From NCBI GenBank assembly GCA_016882265.1, contig VGVB01000002.1, positions 62,001 through 126,000 on the forward strand: a stretch of DNA of 64,000 nt, given 5' to 3'. Position numbers and translations under genes: made by a program. The stretch's first letter is position 1. The number at the start of each line of letters is the position of its first letter. The notes beneath the pieces were generated by a model that saw only the letters and a program-made list of their open reading frames with translations, had not been told where the DNA came from and searched no databases. This document shows positions 1 through 7,972 of this stretch, piece after piece. The DNA is from Gammaproteobacteria bacterium. GTDB lineage: Bacteria > Pseudomonadota > Gammaproteobacteria > Steroidobacterales > Steroidobacteraceae.

Positions 1-27
1 GGCAAGCCTGGACGCGGACGAACGGTC

Positions 28-254
28 ATGCCCACCACGCTGCTGCCAGCAAGGTCGATTCGCGCGAGTGTCTGCAGTGGTCTGGCGGCTGCGGCGGCGT
101 TGCCGGCCGCCGCGCAGGACACCGGCCCGCCGGCGACCTGTCGCAGATCGCCAGCGCCGTCCCCAACCTCAATTTCACGACCGCGACCCAGAGCAGCCGC
201 TCGAGCTTCGTCTCGTCGGTCTTCATCCGCGGCGTCGGCCAGCCCGACTTTATC
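28..254 (+). pseudogene. Displaced 5' end of the TonB receptor gene
   Basis: An ATG at 28 opens a typical signal peptide that ends in an Ala-rich cleavage-like segment (LPAAAQDT). This frame then becomes meaningless. From about 120 the plug-domain sequence (DLSQIASAVPNLNF, then FIRGVGQPDF) reads in another frame that joins directly to the ORF at 255. The TonB box and the N-terminal part of the plug that should lie between them are missing. I read this as a deletion with frame change near 115-125. An assembly error would look the same. Confidence 0.6.
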
Positions 255-2153
255 GTGACGACTGATCCCGGCGTCGGCATCTACGTCGACGGCATCTACT
301 ACGGCCGCACCACCGGCGGCGTGGCCGAGCTGACGTACGGCCGCTTCGACCGCACCACGTTCCGCGGCACGCTGAACATACCCTTCACCGACGAACTGCA
401 GGGCCGTTTCGCAGTCTCGACCAGGCGCAGCAATGGCCTTGGCGTCCGCCTCGATTTCGCCACTGGCGCCAAGCGCGCCGATCTCGGCGAAGACGACAGC
501 CTCGCCGCACGGGCGCGCCTGCGCTGGCGCCCAGGCGACCGGTTCGAGGCCAATCTCGCCATCGACGGCACCCGGGTGCGCGAGCCGCAGGTTCCCGACG
601 ACATCCAGGCCATCAATCCGGCCGCACCGCTGCTGGGCTTGTGGAATGCGCTGGTCGGCGGCCCCAATCCATACACGCCGGCCTTCCTGACCGCCGCTGA
701 CTACACCAGCTATGCCACCGGTCCCGGCACTGCCGAGCTGGACCTGTGGGAAACGTCGTTGACACTGGACTGGGATCTCGGGTCGTATCAGTTGAAGTCC
801 ATCACCGCCTACCGCGACATACAGGCGCTGTTCTCCAACGACGGCGATGGAAGCCCGCTGCGCGTGCTCGGCAGCGACATGGTCGACCTCGATCAGGATC
901 AGTTGAGCCAGGAGCTGCAGCTCTCCGGCCGCAGTTTCGGCGATCGGCTCGACTGGCTGGCCGGGCTCTATTACTTCGACGAGTCGGCCTTCGAGATCAC
1001 GCACGCTTACGTGATGCCGGGTATCTGGCAGGTACTCGAGTCGCTGCCGTTCCTGATGGGGCCGGCCGGGCCGATTGGACCCTGCCCGCCGCCGCCCGGT
1101 GCGAGCCAGTTGCCGACACCGGGCCCGCTCGGCTGCACCGGCAATCCGAACAACATCCCGCTCGACCTCGACTTCTGCGGTACTAACGACGTCCAGGTCA
1201 GTAACTACGCTGCGTTCGCGCATGGCACCTACGCTTGCAACGACCGCTGGAGCGCAACAGCCGGACTGCGCTACACGCACGAGCGCAAGGTCCATACGTT
1301 GCTCTACCAGCGCTTCAACAGCGGTTACATCATCGCGCCGCCCGGGACGCGCACGACGCGGTCCTGGGACGCGGTCACGCCGAAGGCAGGGCTCGAGTTC
1401 CGGCCCTCGGACCAGGTGATGTGGTATCTGTCGGCCTCACGCGGCTTCCGCAGTGGCGGGTTCAACGGCCGGCCGTTCTACCGCGATGTCGTCGAGGCTT
1501 TCGATCCCGAATACCTGTGGTCGTATGAACTCCGGGTGAAGTCCACCTGGTTCGAGCGCCGGCTCGTGGCCAACACGGCGATCTTCCACAACCGCTATTC
1601 GGACGTGCAGCTCACCGCCAACCGCGCGACTGCCGACGGCAACGTCGGCGTGTTCACCGAGAACGGCGGCAAGGCCCGTATCGAGGGCTTCGAGCTGGAA
1701 TTGCACGCGCGGCCGGTCGCGGGGCTCGACTTCACCGCCGCCATCGGCTATATCGACGCGCAGTTCACCCACATCGACCCGGGCGTCAGCGTCACGCTCG
1801 CCTCGGTGTTTCCGAAGACGCCGAAGTGGAACGGCAACTTCTCGGTGCAGTACGCCGCGGCGCTGGCCGACTTCGGCTCCCTGACATTGCGCGGCGACTA
1901 TGCCTGTTCGAGCCGCTATTACAATGACGTCATCAACACCCCCGGGCTCGCCCAGAGCGCCTTCGGCCTGGTCAATGCCCGGATTGCGCTGCGAGGCGAG
2001 TCGCAGAGTTGGGAGGTAGCCGTGTTCGACAAGAACCTCACCGACGAACATTACATCACCGCGGGCGTCGACGGCCTCGCCGCGATCGGCTTCAACGAAG
2101 CACAATACACGCGGCCGCGCGAGTGGGGCGTGGCGCTGACATATCGCCTCTGA
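255..2153 (+). CDS. TonB-dependent outer-membrane receptor, 5'-disrupted
   Basis: This encodes most of a TonB-dependent receptor, an outer-membrane beta-barrel for energised substrate uptake. The residues around 255 match the plug consensus (GVGIYVDGIYYGRTTGG), and the C-terminus has the usual barrel end finishing in an aromatic-X-Leu pattern (ALTYRL). The GTG at 255 lies inside the plug and is probably not a natural start; the in-frame sequence continues upstream to about 120. Immediately after YYGRTTGGV the segment that normally reads LERVEVLRGPQGTLFG and the following NTIGGAI region is absent, and the text resumes at AELTYGRFDR. With two plug lesions the protein is unlikely to work as a gated transporter. 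The downstream dipeptidase starts 20 bases after its stop and may be co-transcribed. Confidence 0.75.
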   Translation: MTTDPGVGIYVDGIYYGRTTGGVAELTYGRFDRTTFRGTLNIPFTDELQGRFAVSTRRSNGLGVRLDFATGAKRADLGEDDSLAARARLRWRPGDRFEANLAIDGTRVREPQVPDDIQAINPAAPLLGLWNALVGGPNPYTPAFLTAADYTSYATGPGTAELDLWETSLTLDWDLGSYQLKSITAYRDIQALFSNDGDGSPLRVLGSDMVDLDQDQLSQELQLSGRSFGDRLDWLAGLYYFDESAFEITHAYVMPGIWQVLESLPFLMGPAGPIGPCPPPPGASQLPTPGPLGCTGNPNNIPLDLDFCGTNDVQVSNYAAFAHGTYACNDRWSATAGLRYTHERKVHTLLYQRFNSGYIIAPPGTRTTRSWDAVTPKAGLEFRPSDQVMWYLSASRGFRSGGFNGRPFYRDVVEAFDPEYLWSYELRVKSTWFERRLVANTAIFHNRYSDVQLTANRATADGNVGVFTENGGKARIEGFELELHARPVAGLDFTAAIGYIDAQFTHIDPGVSVTLASVFPKTPKWNGNFSVQYAAALADFGSLTLRGDYACSSRYYNDVINTPGLAQSAFGLVNARIALRGESQSWEVAVFDKNLTDEHYITAGVDGLAAIGFNEAQYTRPREWGVALTYRL

Positions 2154-2173
2154 ACCGGACTGAGGAGAGCAGA

Positions 2174-3274
2174 TTGACCACCCAGGCTGCCCGGAACAAA
2201 GACGCTCGGGGCGACGTAGCGGAGCGGGCTGCCCGCCTCGTCGCCGAGTCTTTCGTGTTCAACGCGACGGAAGCGCCGACCAGCGGCCGCGAACCGGCGC
2301 GCATGATGTTCACCGGGCTCGACCCGATCGACGACGCACTGCTCGCGGGCTGGCGCGCCCAGGGCTACAACGCGCTGCTGATCCCGCAGGGCTTCCTGGA
2401 CGTCACGACGCTCGGCCCGCTCGCGCACCCCGTGGAACACGCGCTGCGCGTATTCGCGCGCTGGAACGCCTGGGTGGCCGCGCATCCGGACGAACTGATG
2501 CTGCTGACCCGGCCGGAATCGTTCGACGTGGCCCGCGCCAGTGGCCGCATCGGCTTCCTGGTCGGCACGCACTGTGGCGGCGAGATCTTCCGCACCGTTG
2601 ACGACGTGGATTTCTACCACGACGTCGGCCTGCGCCATGCGCTGCTGACCTGCTTCGGTCAGAACCGCCTCGGCACGTCGGCCGATGAGGGGGCCGAGCA
2701 CGACGGCGGCCTGACCCGCTACGGCCGCGCAATCATCGAGCGCATGAACCGGCTGGGCATGGCCGTGGACGTTTCGCACAGCGGGCCGAAGACGCGGCGC
2801 GAGGCGCTCGAGGTCTCGGCGAAACCGGCACTGGTGACGCACGGCAATGCCGCGGCGATCTGCCCGACGGCGCGCAACAACTCCGACGAGATGCTCAAGG
2901 CTCTGGCCGCGCACGGCGGCGTCATCGGCCTGATGTTCTGGCGGCCGATGGTGCGGCTCGAAGACCCGGTGACGCTCGAGCACGTGCTCGACCACTTCGA
3001 CCATGTCTGCCAGTTGATCGGGCCGCAGCATGTCGGTCTGGGCCTCGAGACACCGATGATCGGCTTCGACGCCTGCGAGAACTCATTCGGGCCGGCGGCC
3101 AGCGTCTCCTACCTGAAGAACATCCGCAGCATGGACATCCCCGAGCTGTGCGGCCCGGACCGCGTCCGTACGCTGGTCGAAGGGCTGATCCGTCGCGGCT
3201 ACAGCGACGCCGATATCGCCGGCATGCTTGGCGGCAATTTCGTGCGGGCGTTTCAGGCGATCATGACGGCGTAG
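2174..3274 (+). CDS. Membrane dipeptidase-like (peptidase M19) protein
   Basis: This is a TIM-barrel amidohydrolase-type protein of about 366 residues resembling the renal dipeptidase (M19) family. The C-terminal half carries family-like motifs: DVSHSGPKTRREAL, VTHGNAAAICPTARN, the GGVIGLMFW strand and HVGLGLETP. The N-terminal DGHND metal motif of classical M19 enzymes is not seen; the protein begins with LVAESFVFNATEAP, so it belongs to a divergent subgroup or is a poor catalyst. I chose the TTG at 2174 because a strong GAGGAG ribosome site lies just upstream; the longer ORF start at 2009 would run back into the receptor gene. Substrate is unknown. Placement directly behind a TonB receptor suggests use of an imported peptide-like compound (inference). 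Confidence 0.7.
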   Translation: MTTQAARNKDARGDVAERAARLVAESFVFNATEAPTSGREPARMMFTGLDPIDDALLAGWRAQGYNALLIPQGFLDVTTLGPLAHPVEHALRVFARWNAWVAAHPDELMLLTRPESFDVARASGRIGFLVGTHCGGEIFRTVDDVDFYHDVGLRHALLTCFGQNRLGTSADEGAEHDGGLTRYGRAIIERMNRLGMAVDVSHSGPKTRREALEVSAKPALVTHGNAAAICPTARNNSDEMLKALAAHGGVIGLMFWRPMVRLEDPVTLEHVLDHFDHVCQLIGPQHVGLGLETPMIGFDACENSFGPAASVSYLKNIRSMDIPELCGPDRVRTLVEGLIRRGYSDADIAGMLGGNFVRAFQAIMTA

Positions 3275-3298
3275 GTTGGCGCCAGCGCCGGCAGCCAT

Positions 3299-3550
3299 TC
3301 ACGCCGCCGCGCGAAGCCGGCTGCGCAGGAATTCCGGTGCCAGGTCGGCTCCGTTCGGCCATACGATCGTTCTCAGCTCCGGGTGCAGTCGCACCTGCGC
3401 GAACACGCCCGGATCGCGCAGCGGCTCAAATACCGGGCCATTGAGCTCACCAGCGAGATCCACCACGCCCTCGGTGCCATCGCTGAAGCGGAGCCGTATG
3501 CTGTACCCGGCAACATACTGCGCAGCCACAATTCTCGGCAGCATCGTCAT
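3299..3550 (-). CDS. DUF2442 domain protein
   Basis: A small protein of 83 residues with the DUF2442 signature: an N-terminal strand region (YSIRLRFSDGTEGVVDL), a central LFxPLRDPxxFAxV-like segment and the terminal TIVWPNGADLAPEFL motif. Function is not established; such proteins are commonly encoded next to DUF4160 genes. Here the upstream DUF4160 reading frame ends with TAA overlapping this gene's ATG (TAATG), so the two were translationally coupled. The amber codon in the upstream gene may therefore lower expression of this one. Confidence 0.8.
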   Translation of the reverse strand: MTMLPRIVAAQYVAGYSIRLRFSDGTEGVVDLAGELNGPVFEPLRDPGVFAQVRLHPELRTIVWPNGADLAPEFLRSRLRAAA

Positions 3551-3807
3551 TACTTCAGTGGAGCGATATTAGGCAACGGCTGGCGGTTCTCTGCAAGCCT
3601 CCAGGCCTCCAGCAGTTCAGCCTGATGCAAATGCCGCTATTCCTGAACATGGCCGAGAGCCCGGCGCGGCAGAAAACCTGCTACGTCGCCCGTTTCAATC
3701 GCAATAGTCGCCTCGTATTCCCCGTAGACGGCATGAAGATGAGGCGGCCCATGATCGCGGTAGTACATCGCGATGATGATCCCAAGGAAACGGCACAGTT
3801 CCGGCAT
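3550..3807 (-). pseudogene. DUF4160 gene with in-frame amber codon
   Basis: Reading from the ATG at 3807, the frame gives a recognisable DUF4160 protein: MPELCRFLGIIIAMYYRDHG, then PPHLHAVYGEYEA and LPRRALGHVQE. Codon 57 is TAG (bases 3637-3639). After it the family sequence resumes in the same frame (RHLHQAELLEAW, then NRQPLPNIAPLK) to a TAA at 3550-3552. The family normally has Trp at the position of the TAG, so a single TGG-to-TAG change explains it. Being interrupted, the gene is absent from the ORF track. It pairs with the DUF2442 gene downstream. Confidence 0.8.
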
Positions 3808-3836
3808 GGTGCGGCTCCCCGGCTACCGAACCCAGT

Positions 3837-4613
3837 CTACGGACTTTCGCTCGCAACGGCCGGCCGCAAATCCACCCAGGTCGCCATCGCCCGCGCGCAG
3901 AGTTCGCCACTGCCGTCGAACACCGCAGTGCCGGCGCAGCTCCTGCGGCCCTCGCTGCTAATGACCCAGCCGATGACGACACAGGCCTCACCGGCGTGCA
4001 CACGCCGGTCGATGCGCGCGGCAAACTGGCCGAGCAGCGCCATCCGCGGGTAGCCGCCGATCGCGAAATAGCCGGGACAATCGAGCGCGGCCCAGATGAA
4101 CTCGGGTGCCAGCTTGCCGTCCGCGCCGGCCAGCGACGCATCCGGCAGCCACGGCGCCGCCCACAGATCGCGCCCGGCGACCGCGCCGGCGAACACCCGC
4201 ATGCCGTCGCCGCGCTCGCGCTCCGGTCCGCAGACGAAGCAGCGCGGGAACGGGTGGCCGCGGAAACCCGGATAGCCCCGCGCAGCTGCCAGTGCGTCGG
4301 CATAGCTCGGCGGTTCGGGCACCGCGAGCTGCAGCACCTGCGGCCGCCCGGTGGCGATCAGCTCCGCTCCGTGCAGCAGCAGGAGCCGGTTCTGCTCCGG
4401 ATCCTCGCGCACCTCGAGCGGCCGGTCGAGCGGTGGCGGTTGCAGCAGGCGCACCTCGATCGGTACGGCCGACTGGCCCGCGAGCATGCCGCAGACATAG
4501 CCGCCGTTGCCGGACTGTGGCGGCCCGCAGAAGCGACGCCCGATCACGATGAACCGGCTGGCAGTCACGAACCGGAACCCCTCGCCCGCGGCACTTCCCG
4601 GCCACTGGTGCAT
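3837..4613 (-). CDS. Hotdog/thioesterase-like conserved protein
   Basis: A 258-residue soluble protein. The N-terminal region contains GRRFCGPPQSGNGGYVCGML, a pattern seen in uncharacterised thioesterase-superfamily proteins of high-GC bacteria, and the middle has a paired-cysteine segment (FPRCFVCGPERERGDGMRVF). The C-terminal half (APEFIWAALDCPG, then WVISSEGRRSCAGTAVFD) resembles the second half of a double-hotdog protein. I infer acyl-CoA binding or hydrolysis, but no catalytic residue can be assigned with certainty. It is divergent from the SDR gene at 4711, and the roughly 100 bases between the starts must hold both promoters. Confidence 0.55.
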   Translation of the reverse strand: MHQWPGSAAGEGFRFVTASRFIVIGRRFCGPPQSGNGGYVCGMLAGQSAVPIEVRLLQPPPLDRPLEVREDPEQNRLLLLHGAELIATGRPQVLQLAVPEPPSYADALAAARGYPGFRGHPFPRCFVCGPERERGDGMRVFAGAVAGRDLWAAPWLPDASLAGADGKLAPEFIWAALDCPGYFAIGGYPRMALLGQFAARIDRRVHAGEACVVIGWVISSEGRRSCAGTAVFDGSGELCARAMATWVDLRPAVASESP

Positions 4614-4710
4614 CGTAACGGATCGCCCGGCGGATTACTTTCGTCCAAGATCCCCCGTCACCGGATGCGGTTGAATCTCCGTCCAGGCCCGGACACGAGG
4701 CGCAACGACC

Positions 4711-5706
4711 ATGTCACCCGGTGACGCACACAGGACCGCCTTTCTGACCGGCGGCACGGGATTCGTCGGCAGCAATCTGGCGCGCGAGTTGCTTGCGGCC
4801 GGCTGGCGGGTGCTGGCGCTGCAGCGACCGGGATCGCCACCCGGCAAGCTGCAGGGTCTGGCGGTCGAAGCGGTGTCCGGGGACATCACCGATGCAGCAT
4901 CGTTGCGAGCCGCCATTCCGGAAAGCGTGGACGCCGTCTTCCACGTGGCTGGCAGCATCAACGTGTGGTCGCGCGGCAATGCCGAGCAGACCCGGGTCAA
5001 CGTCGGCGGTACCGCCAACATGGTCGACGCGGCGCTGGCCCGTGGCGCGCGCGCGTTCATCCACACCTCGACCGTGTCGGCGTACGGCCGGCACGCGCAG
5101 CCGATCACGGAAGCGACCGTATCGAACGCCGGGCAGTCGTGGATCAACTACGAAAGGACCAAGTGGCTGGCCGAAGAGGAAGTGCGCCGCGGCGCGCGCC
5201 TGGGCCTGCGCGCAGTGATCATCAACCCCTGTGCGATCTTCGGCCCCGGCGACACGCATGGCTGGGCGCAGTTCTTCTTCCTGCTGCGGGACGGCAAGGT
5301 CAAGGGGATTCCGCCGGGGCGCCTGACTTTCAACGACGTCGGCGAGGTCGCGCGCGCGCATCTCGCCGCCGTGGACCGGGGTCGCGCCGGCGCGAACTAC
5401 ATCCTCAGCGGCTACGAGACCTCGTTCGAGGAAATGCTGCGGTCGATGGCCGACATGCTCGGCGTCGAGCTCCGGGCGAAGGTTATGCCGGCACCATTGC
5501 TGCGTCTGATCGGCCGGATCAACAGCCTGGTCGCGGCCGTCACCGGCCGGCCGCCGGAAATCTCACACGAGATGGCGACGATGGTCAGCCTGCCGGTGAT
5601 CTGCGGCAGCGACAGCGCCGAACGCGAACTGGGCTACCGCAAGGTGCCGCTGCGCCAGTGCCTCGGCGACAGCCTCGCCTGGCTGCGCGCGCAGAAGCTG
5701 ATCTGA
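4711..5706 (+). CDS. NAD(P)-dependent epimerase/dehydratase (extended SDR)
   Basis: A 331-residue extended short-chain dehydrogenase/reductase. The N-terminus has the nucleotide-binding glycine motif TGGTGFVGSNLAREL, followed by DITD and VFHVAGSINVWSR. The catalytic dyad is seen as YERTK after a STVSAYG strand. The architecture is closest to dihydroflavonol-4-reductase/3-beta-hydroxysteroid dehydrogenase-like enzymes, which act on a C-OH/C=O of a sugar, sterol or flavonoid-type substrate; the substrate here is not predictable. It converges with trpA, the two stops being a few bases apart. Start ATG follows a plausible purine-rich stretch. Confidence 0.8.
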   Translation: MSPGDAHRTAFLTGGTGFVGSNLARELLAAGWRVLALQRPGSPPGKLQGLAVEAVSGDITDAASLRAAIPESVDAVFHVAGSINVWSRGNAEQTRVNVGGTANMVDAALARGARAFIHTSTVSAYGRHAQPITEATVSNAGQSWINYERTKWLAEEEVRRGARLGLRAVIINPCAIFGPGDTHGWAQFFFLLRDGKVKGIPPGRLTFNDVGEVARAHLAAVDRGRAGANYILSGYETSFEEMLRSMADMLGVELRAKVMPAPLLRLIGRINSLVAAVTGRPPEISHEMATMVSLPVICGSDSAERELGYRKVPLRQCLGDSLAWLRAQKLI

Positions 5707-5709
5707 GAT

Positions 5710-6483
5710 TCAGGCCGGCGCGCGCAGGCCGCGGAGGAAGGCGGCCGGATCCTGACCGCCGGCGATGGCCTCGATCAGCGCCGAACCGACCACCACGCCG
5801 TCGGCGTGGCCGGCGAGGGCGGCGACCTGCGCTGCATTGCGGATACCGAAGCCGGCGCACACCGGCAGGTCGGTGAGCGCCCGGATCTGGTCGAGATACG
5901 CGTGCAGATCCGTGTCCACCTGACGCTCGCTGCCCGTGACGCCGCCGCTGGTCGCGGCATAGACGAAGCCGCGCGCCACGTCCGCCCGGCGCGCCAGCTC
6001 GGCGGGCGGCAGCAGCGGAGTCACAAGCTGCACCAGTGCCAGTTCCTCGGCCTCGAGAGCGGAACGCATCCGTTGCTCTTCCTCAGGTAACTGGTCGGGT
6101 ACGAGCAGTCCGGCTACGCCGGCGCTGCGCAGCGCGCTGGCCAGGTGAGCGCTGCCGAATGCCAGCAACGGCACCCGATAGCTCATCAGCACGAGCGGTG
6201 GCTGCGGTGGCAGCGCCAGTTCGGCGAGTTGCTGCAGGACCCGCTCGAGTGTGACGCCAGCCGCCAGTGCCTGCCGGCTCGCGCGCCGGATCACGGGCCC
6301 GTCGGCAACCGGATCGCAATGCGGCACGCCGATTTCGATGGCGGCCGCAACGGTGGATACCGCGCTGATCAGTTCCACGAACCGGTTCGGATTCGGGTGA
6401 CCGGCCATCAGGAACGCTACCAGCGCCGGTTCGCTGCCGGCGCGGGCGCGAAGCGCCGCGGAAATTGCCTCGCCGGGACGCAT
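5710..6483 (-). CDS. trpA: Tryptophan synthase alpha chain
   Basis: Last gene of the trp operon. TrpA cleaves indole-3-glycerol phosphate to indole and glyceraldehyde-3-phosphate and hands indole to TrpB. The catalytic glutamate and aspartate fall in IEIGVPHCDPVADGPVIR; the usual PFSDP is changed to PHCDP. The phosphate-binding region is seen in SGGVTG and GFGIRNAAQV. About 257 residues, slightly short for the family (about 268). I place the start at 6483, where ATG overlaps the trpF stop (ATGA); the longer ORF frame is trpF antiframe. Unusually, trpB is not between trpF and trpA and no TrpB is seen in the window. Identity is firm; the mild motif divergence is worth noting. Confidence 0.9.
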   Translation of the reverse strand: MRPGEAISAALRARAGSEPALVAFLMAGHPNPNRFVELISAVSTVAAAIEIGVPHCDPVADGPVIRRASRQALAAGVTLERVLQQLAELALPPQPPLVLMSYRVPLLAFGSAHLASALRSAGVAGLLVPDQLPEEEQRMRSALEAEELALVQLVTPLLPPAELARRADVARGFVYAATSGGVTGSERQVDTDLHAYLDQIRALTDLPVCAGFGIRNAAQVAALAGHADGVVVGSALIEAIAGGQDPAAFLRGLRAPA

Positions 6484-7073
6484 CAGCCGGCCAGCGCAGC
6501 GCGCGCTGCCCGGACGAAGTCCCGGATCATCGCGGGATCCTTGATTCCCGGCCGGCACTCGACACCGCTCGATACGTCGACGCCGCGCGGCCGGACCCGC
6601 GCGACGGCCGCAGCGACATTGCCAGCATGAATGCCACCAGCCAGGATCAGCTCGCAGCGCGGCGCGAGGGCGGCCGCAGCGGGCCAGTCAGCCTGTTCAC
6701 CGCGGCCGCTGCGCGCGGCGTCGAACAGCACGCGCCCCGGCAGCGGATCCGGCAGCGCTGCACCGGAGCGCAGCACGGGCCAGCGCTGGATCGCGGCCGG
6801 CAGGCACAGTTGCTCGAGGTCGGTCGCATCGGTCTGCCACGCATCCGGCCGGAAAGCGCTGAGGATCTGGTCCACCAGATCTGGTGACGGATGCAGAGTT
6901 ACCGCAAACCGTAACACCGGCACCGCTGCGGCGAGCGCCGCGGCGCGGGCTGGCGTCAGATTGCGCGGCGACGGGCCATGGAACACGAAGCCGATGGCGT
7001 CGGCGCCGGCGGCGACGGCCGCCTCGACGGCTGCTGCCGTCGTGATGCCGCAGATCTTGATCAGCAGGCTCAC
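6483..7073 (-). CDS. trpF: Phosphoribosylanthranilate isomerase
   Basis: TrpF converts N-(5-phosphoribosyl)anthranilate to CdRP, the fourth step of tryptophan synthesis, in the cytoplasm. A (beta/alpha)8 barrel of about 196 residues. The N-terminal catalytic segment IKICGIT holds the general-base cysteine, ADAIGFVFHGPSPRNLTP is typical, and the end has LAGGIHAGNVAAAV and GVDVSSGVE with the catalytic-region aspartate. GTG at 7073 overlaps the trpC stop (GTGA). The stretch encoding VPVLRFAVTL is nearly identical in DNA to one arm of the palindromic element found at three intergenic sites, so part of this gene seems to derive from, or be the source of, that repeat. Confidence 0.92.
   Translation of the reverse strand: MSLLIKICGITTAAAVEAAVAAGADAIGFVFHGPSPRNLTPARAAALAAAVPVLRFAVTLHPSPDLVDQILSAFRPDAWQTDATDLEQLCLPAAIQRWPVLRSGAALPDPLPGRVLFDAARSGRGEQADWPAAAALAPRCELILAGGIHAGNVAAAVARVRPRGVDVSSGVECRPGIKDPAMIRDFVRAARAALAG
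6897..6926. repeat. Half copy of palindrome family I inside trpF
   Basis: On the minus strand this stretch begins GCGGTGCCGGTGTTACGGTT and continues TGCGGTAACT. It equals the left arm of the intergenic palindromes at 49137, 50378 and 53704 except for one extra T. Only one arm is present and it is read in frame within trpF. A match of this length is not expected by chance. Confidence 0.75.
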
Positions 7074-7972
7074 GCGGCCGCCCGTCCCGCGCCGAGCATG
7101 GCGCGCACCGTCGCGCCGGGATCGGCGGCCGCCATCAGTGCACCGCCGACCAGCGCGAGTCGATATCCCTGGCGCGCGACTGCGGCGCAGTCGGCCGGGC
7201 TCGCAAGGCCGCTTTCGGCGACCCACGGCCATCCGCGTGGCAACCGCGGCGCCAGCTCGGCGAACCGCTCCGGCCGCACCTCGAGCGTGTTCAGGTCGCG
7301 GCAGTTGACGCCGAGGAGTACGCACGGTTCGCCGGCATGGACAGGGCGGGATCGGACATGGGAGCGGTCCGCAGGCGAGTTTTCCGATTCTTCCGAGCCT
7401 GCGGACCGCTCCCGTGGCCGAGACCCACCAGTCCATGCCGGCAGGCATTCGAGGTCCGCAGCGTCAAACGCCTCGACCAGTACGAACAGCCCGAGCTCGC
7501 GCGCACAGTCCAGCATCTCGGCGACCAGCGCTGGCGACAGCAAGCGGAGGATCAGCAGCGCGCCGCCGGCGCCGGCCGCGCGCGCCTCGCAGAGCTGGTA
7601 CGGATCGACGAGGAAGTCCTTCCGCATGACCGGCACGCTGAGCGGCTGCAGCGCTGCCGCTGCGGCGGCCAGATGCTCCAGCCGGCCGGCGAAACGCGTC
7701 GGTTCGGTGAGCACGGACACAGCCGCTGTGCCGGCCGCAGCGTAAGCCTCGACCCTTGCGCAGACATCATCGCCGCCGCCGCCCAGCCGACCAAGTGCCG
7801 GCGACCGCAGCTTGAATTCGGCGATCAGATCGAAACCATGTCCCAGGCGCAGCGCCGGCGCGGGCGGAACATCGAGCGCCCGCCTGCGCAGCACCGCGAG
7901 CGACTCGCCGGCCAGCGACTGCCGCGCGCGCGCCGCGCTCGCCCGGGCCATCTCGTCCAGGAATTCCGCCAT
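7070..7972 (-). CDS. trpC: Indole-3-glycerol phosphate synthase with palindromic insert
   Basis: TrpC closes the indole ring (CdRP to indole-3-glycerol phosphate). Family motifs are clear: LIAEFKLRSPALG near residue 50, VSVLTEPTRFAG, VMRKDFLVDPYQL with the catalytic lysine, LLILRLLSP, GVNCRDLNTLEV and VAESGLASPAD. The protein is about 300 residues, longer than the usual 260-270. The excess lies between VEAFDAADLE and CVLLGVNCRDL, where a low-similarity segment rich in Ser, Arg and Glu (SRPRERSAGSEESENS) is encoded by a 112-base imperfect palindrome. The insert leaves the frame open and sits next to a normally short loop. Start ATG at 7972 overlaps the trpD stop (TGATG); a TTG lies one codon upstream. 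Confidence 0.92.
   Translation of the reverse strand: MAEFLDEMARASAARARQSLAGESLAVLRRRALDVPPAPALRLGHGFDLIAEFKLRSPALGRLGGGGDDVCARVEAYAAAGTAAVSVLTEPTRFAGRLEHLAAAAAALQPLSVPVMRKDFLVDPYQLCEARAAGAGGALLILRLLSPALVAEMLDCARELGLFVLVEAFDAADLECLPAWTGGSRPRERSAGSEESENSPADRSHVRSRPVHAGEPCVLLGVNCRDLNTLEVRPERFAELAPRLPRGWPWVAESGLASPADCAAVARQGYRLALVGGALMAAADPGATVRAMLGAGRAAA
7331..7442. repeat. 112-base palindromic element in frame within trpC
   Basis: The outer arms GCCGGCATGGAC (7331-7342) and GTCCATGCCGGC (7431-7442) are exact inverted repeats. The inner arms GGGAGCGGTCCGCAGGC (7360-7376) and GCCTGCGGACCGCTCCC (7397-7413) are also exact. The stretch between outer and inner arms pairs at about 10 of 17 positions. 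The core resembles REP-like GGAGCGG palindromes of proteobacteria. It is fully translated as part of TrpC without a stop. Confidence 0.85.
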
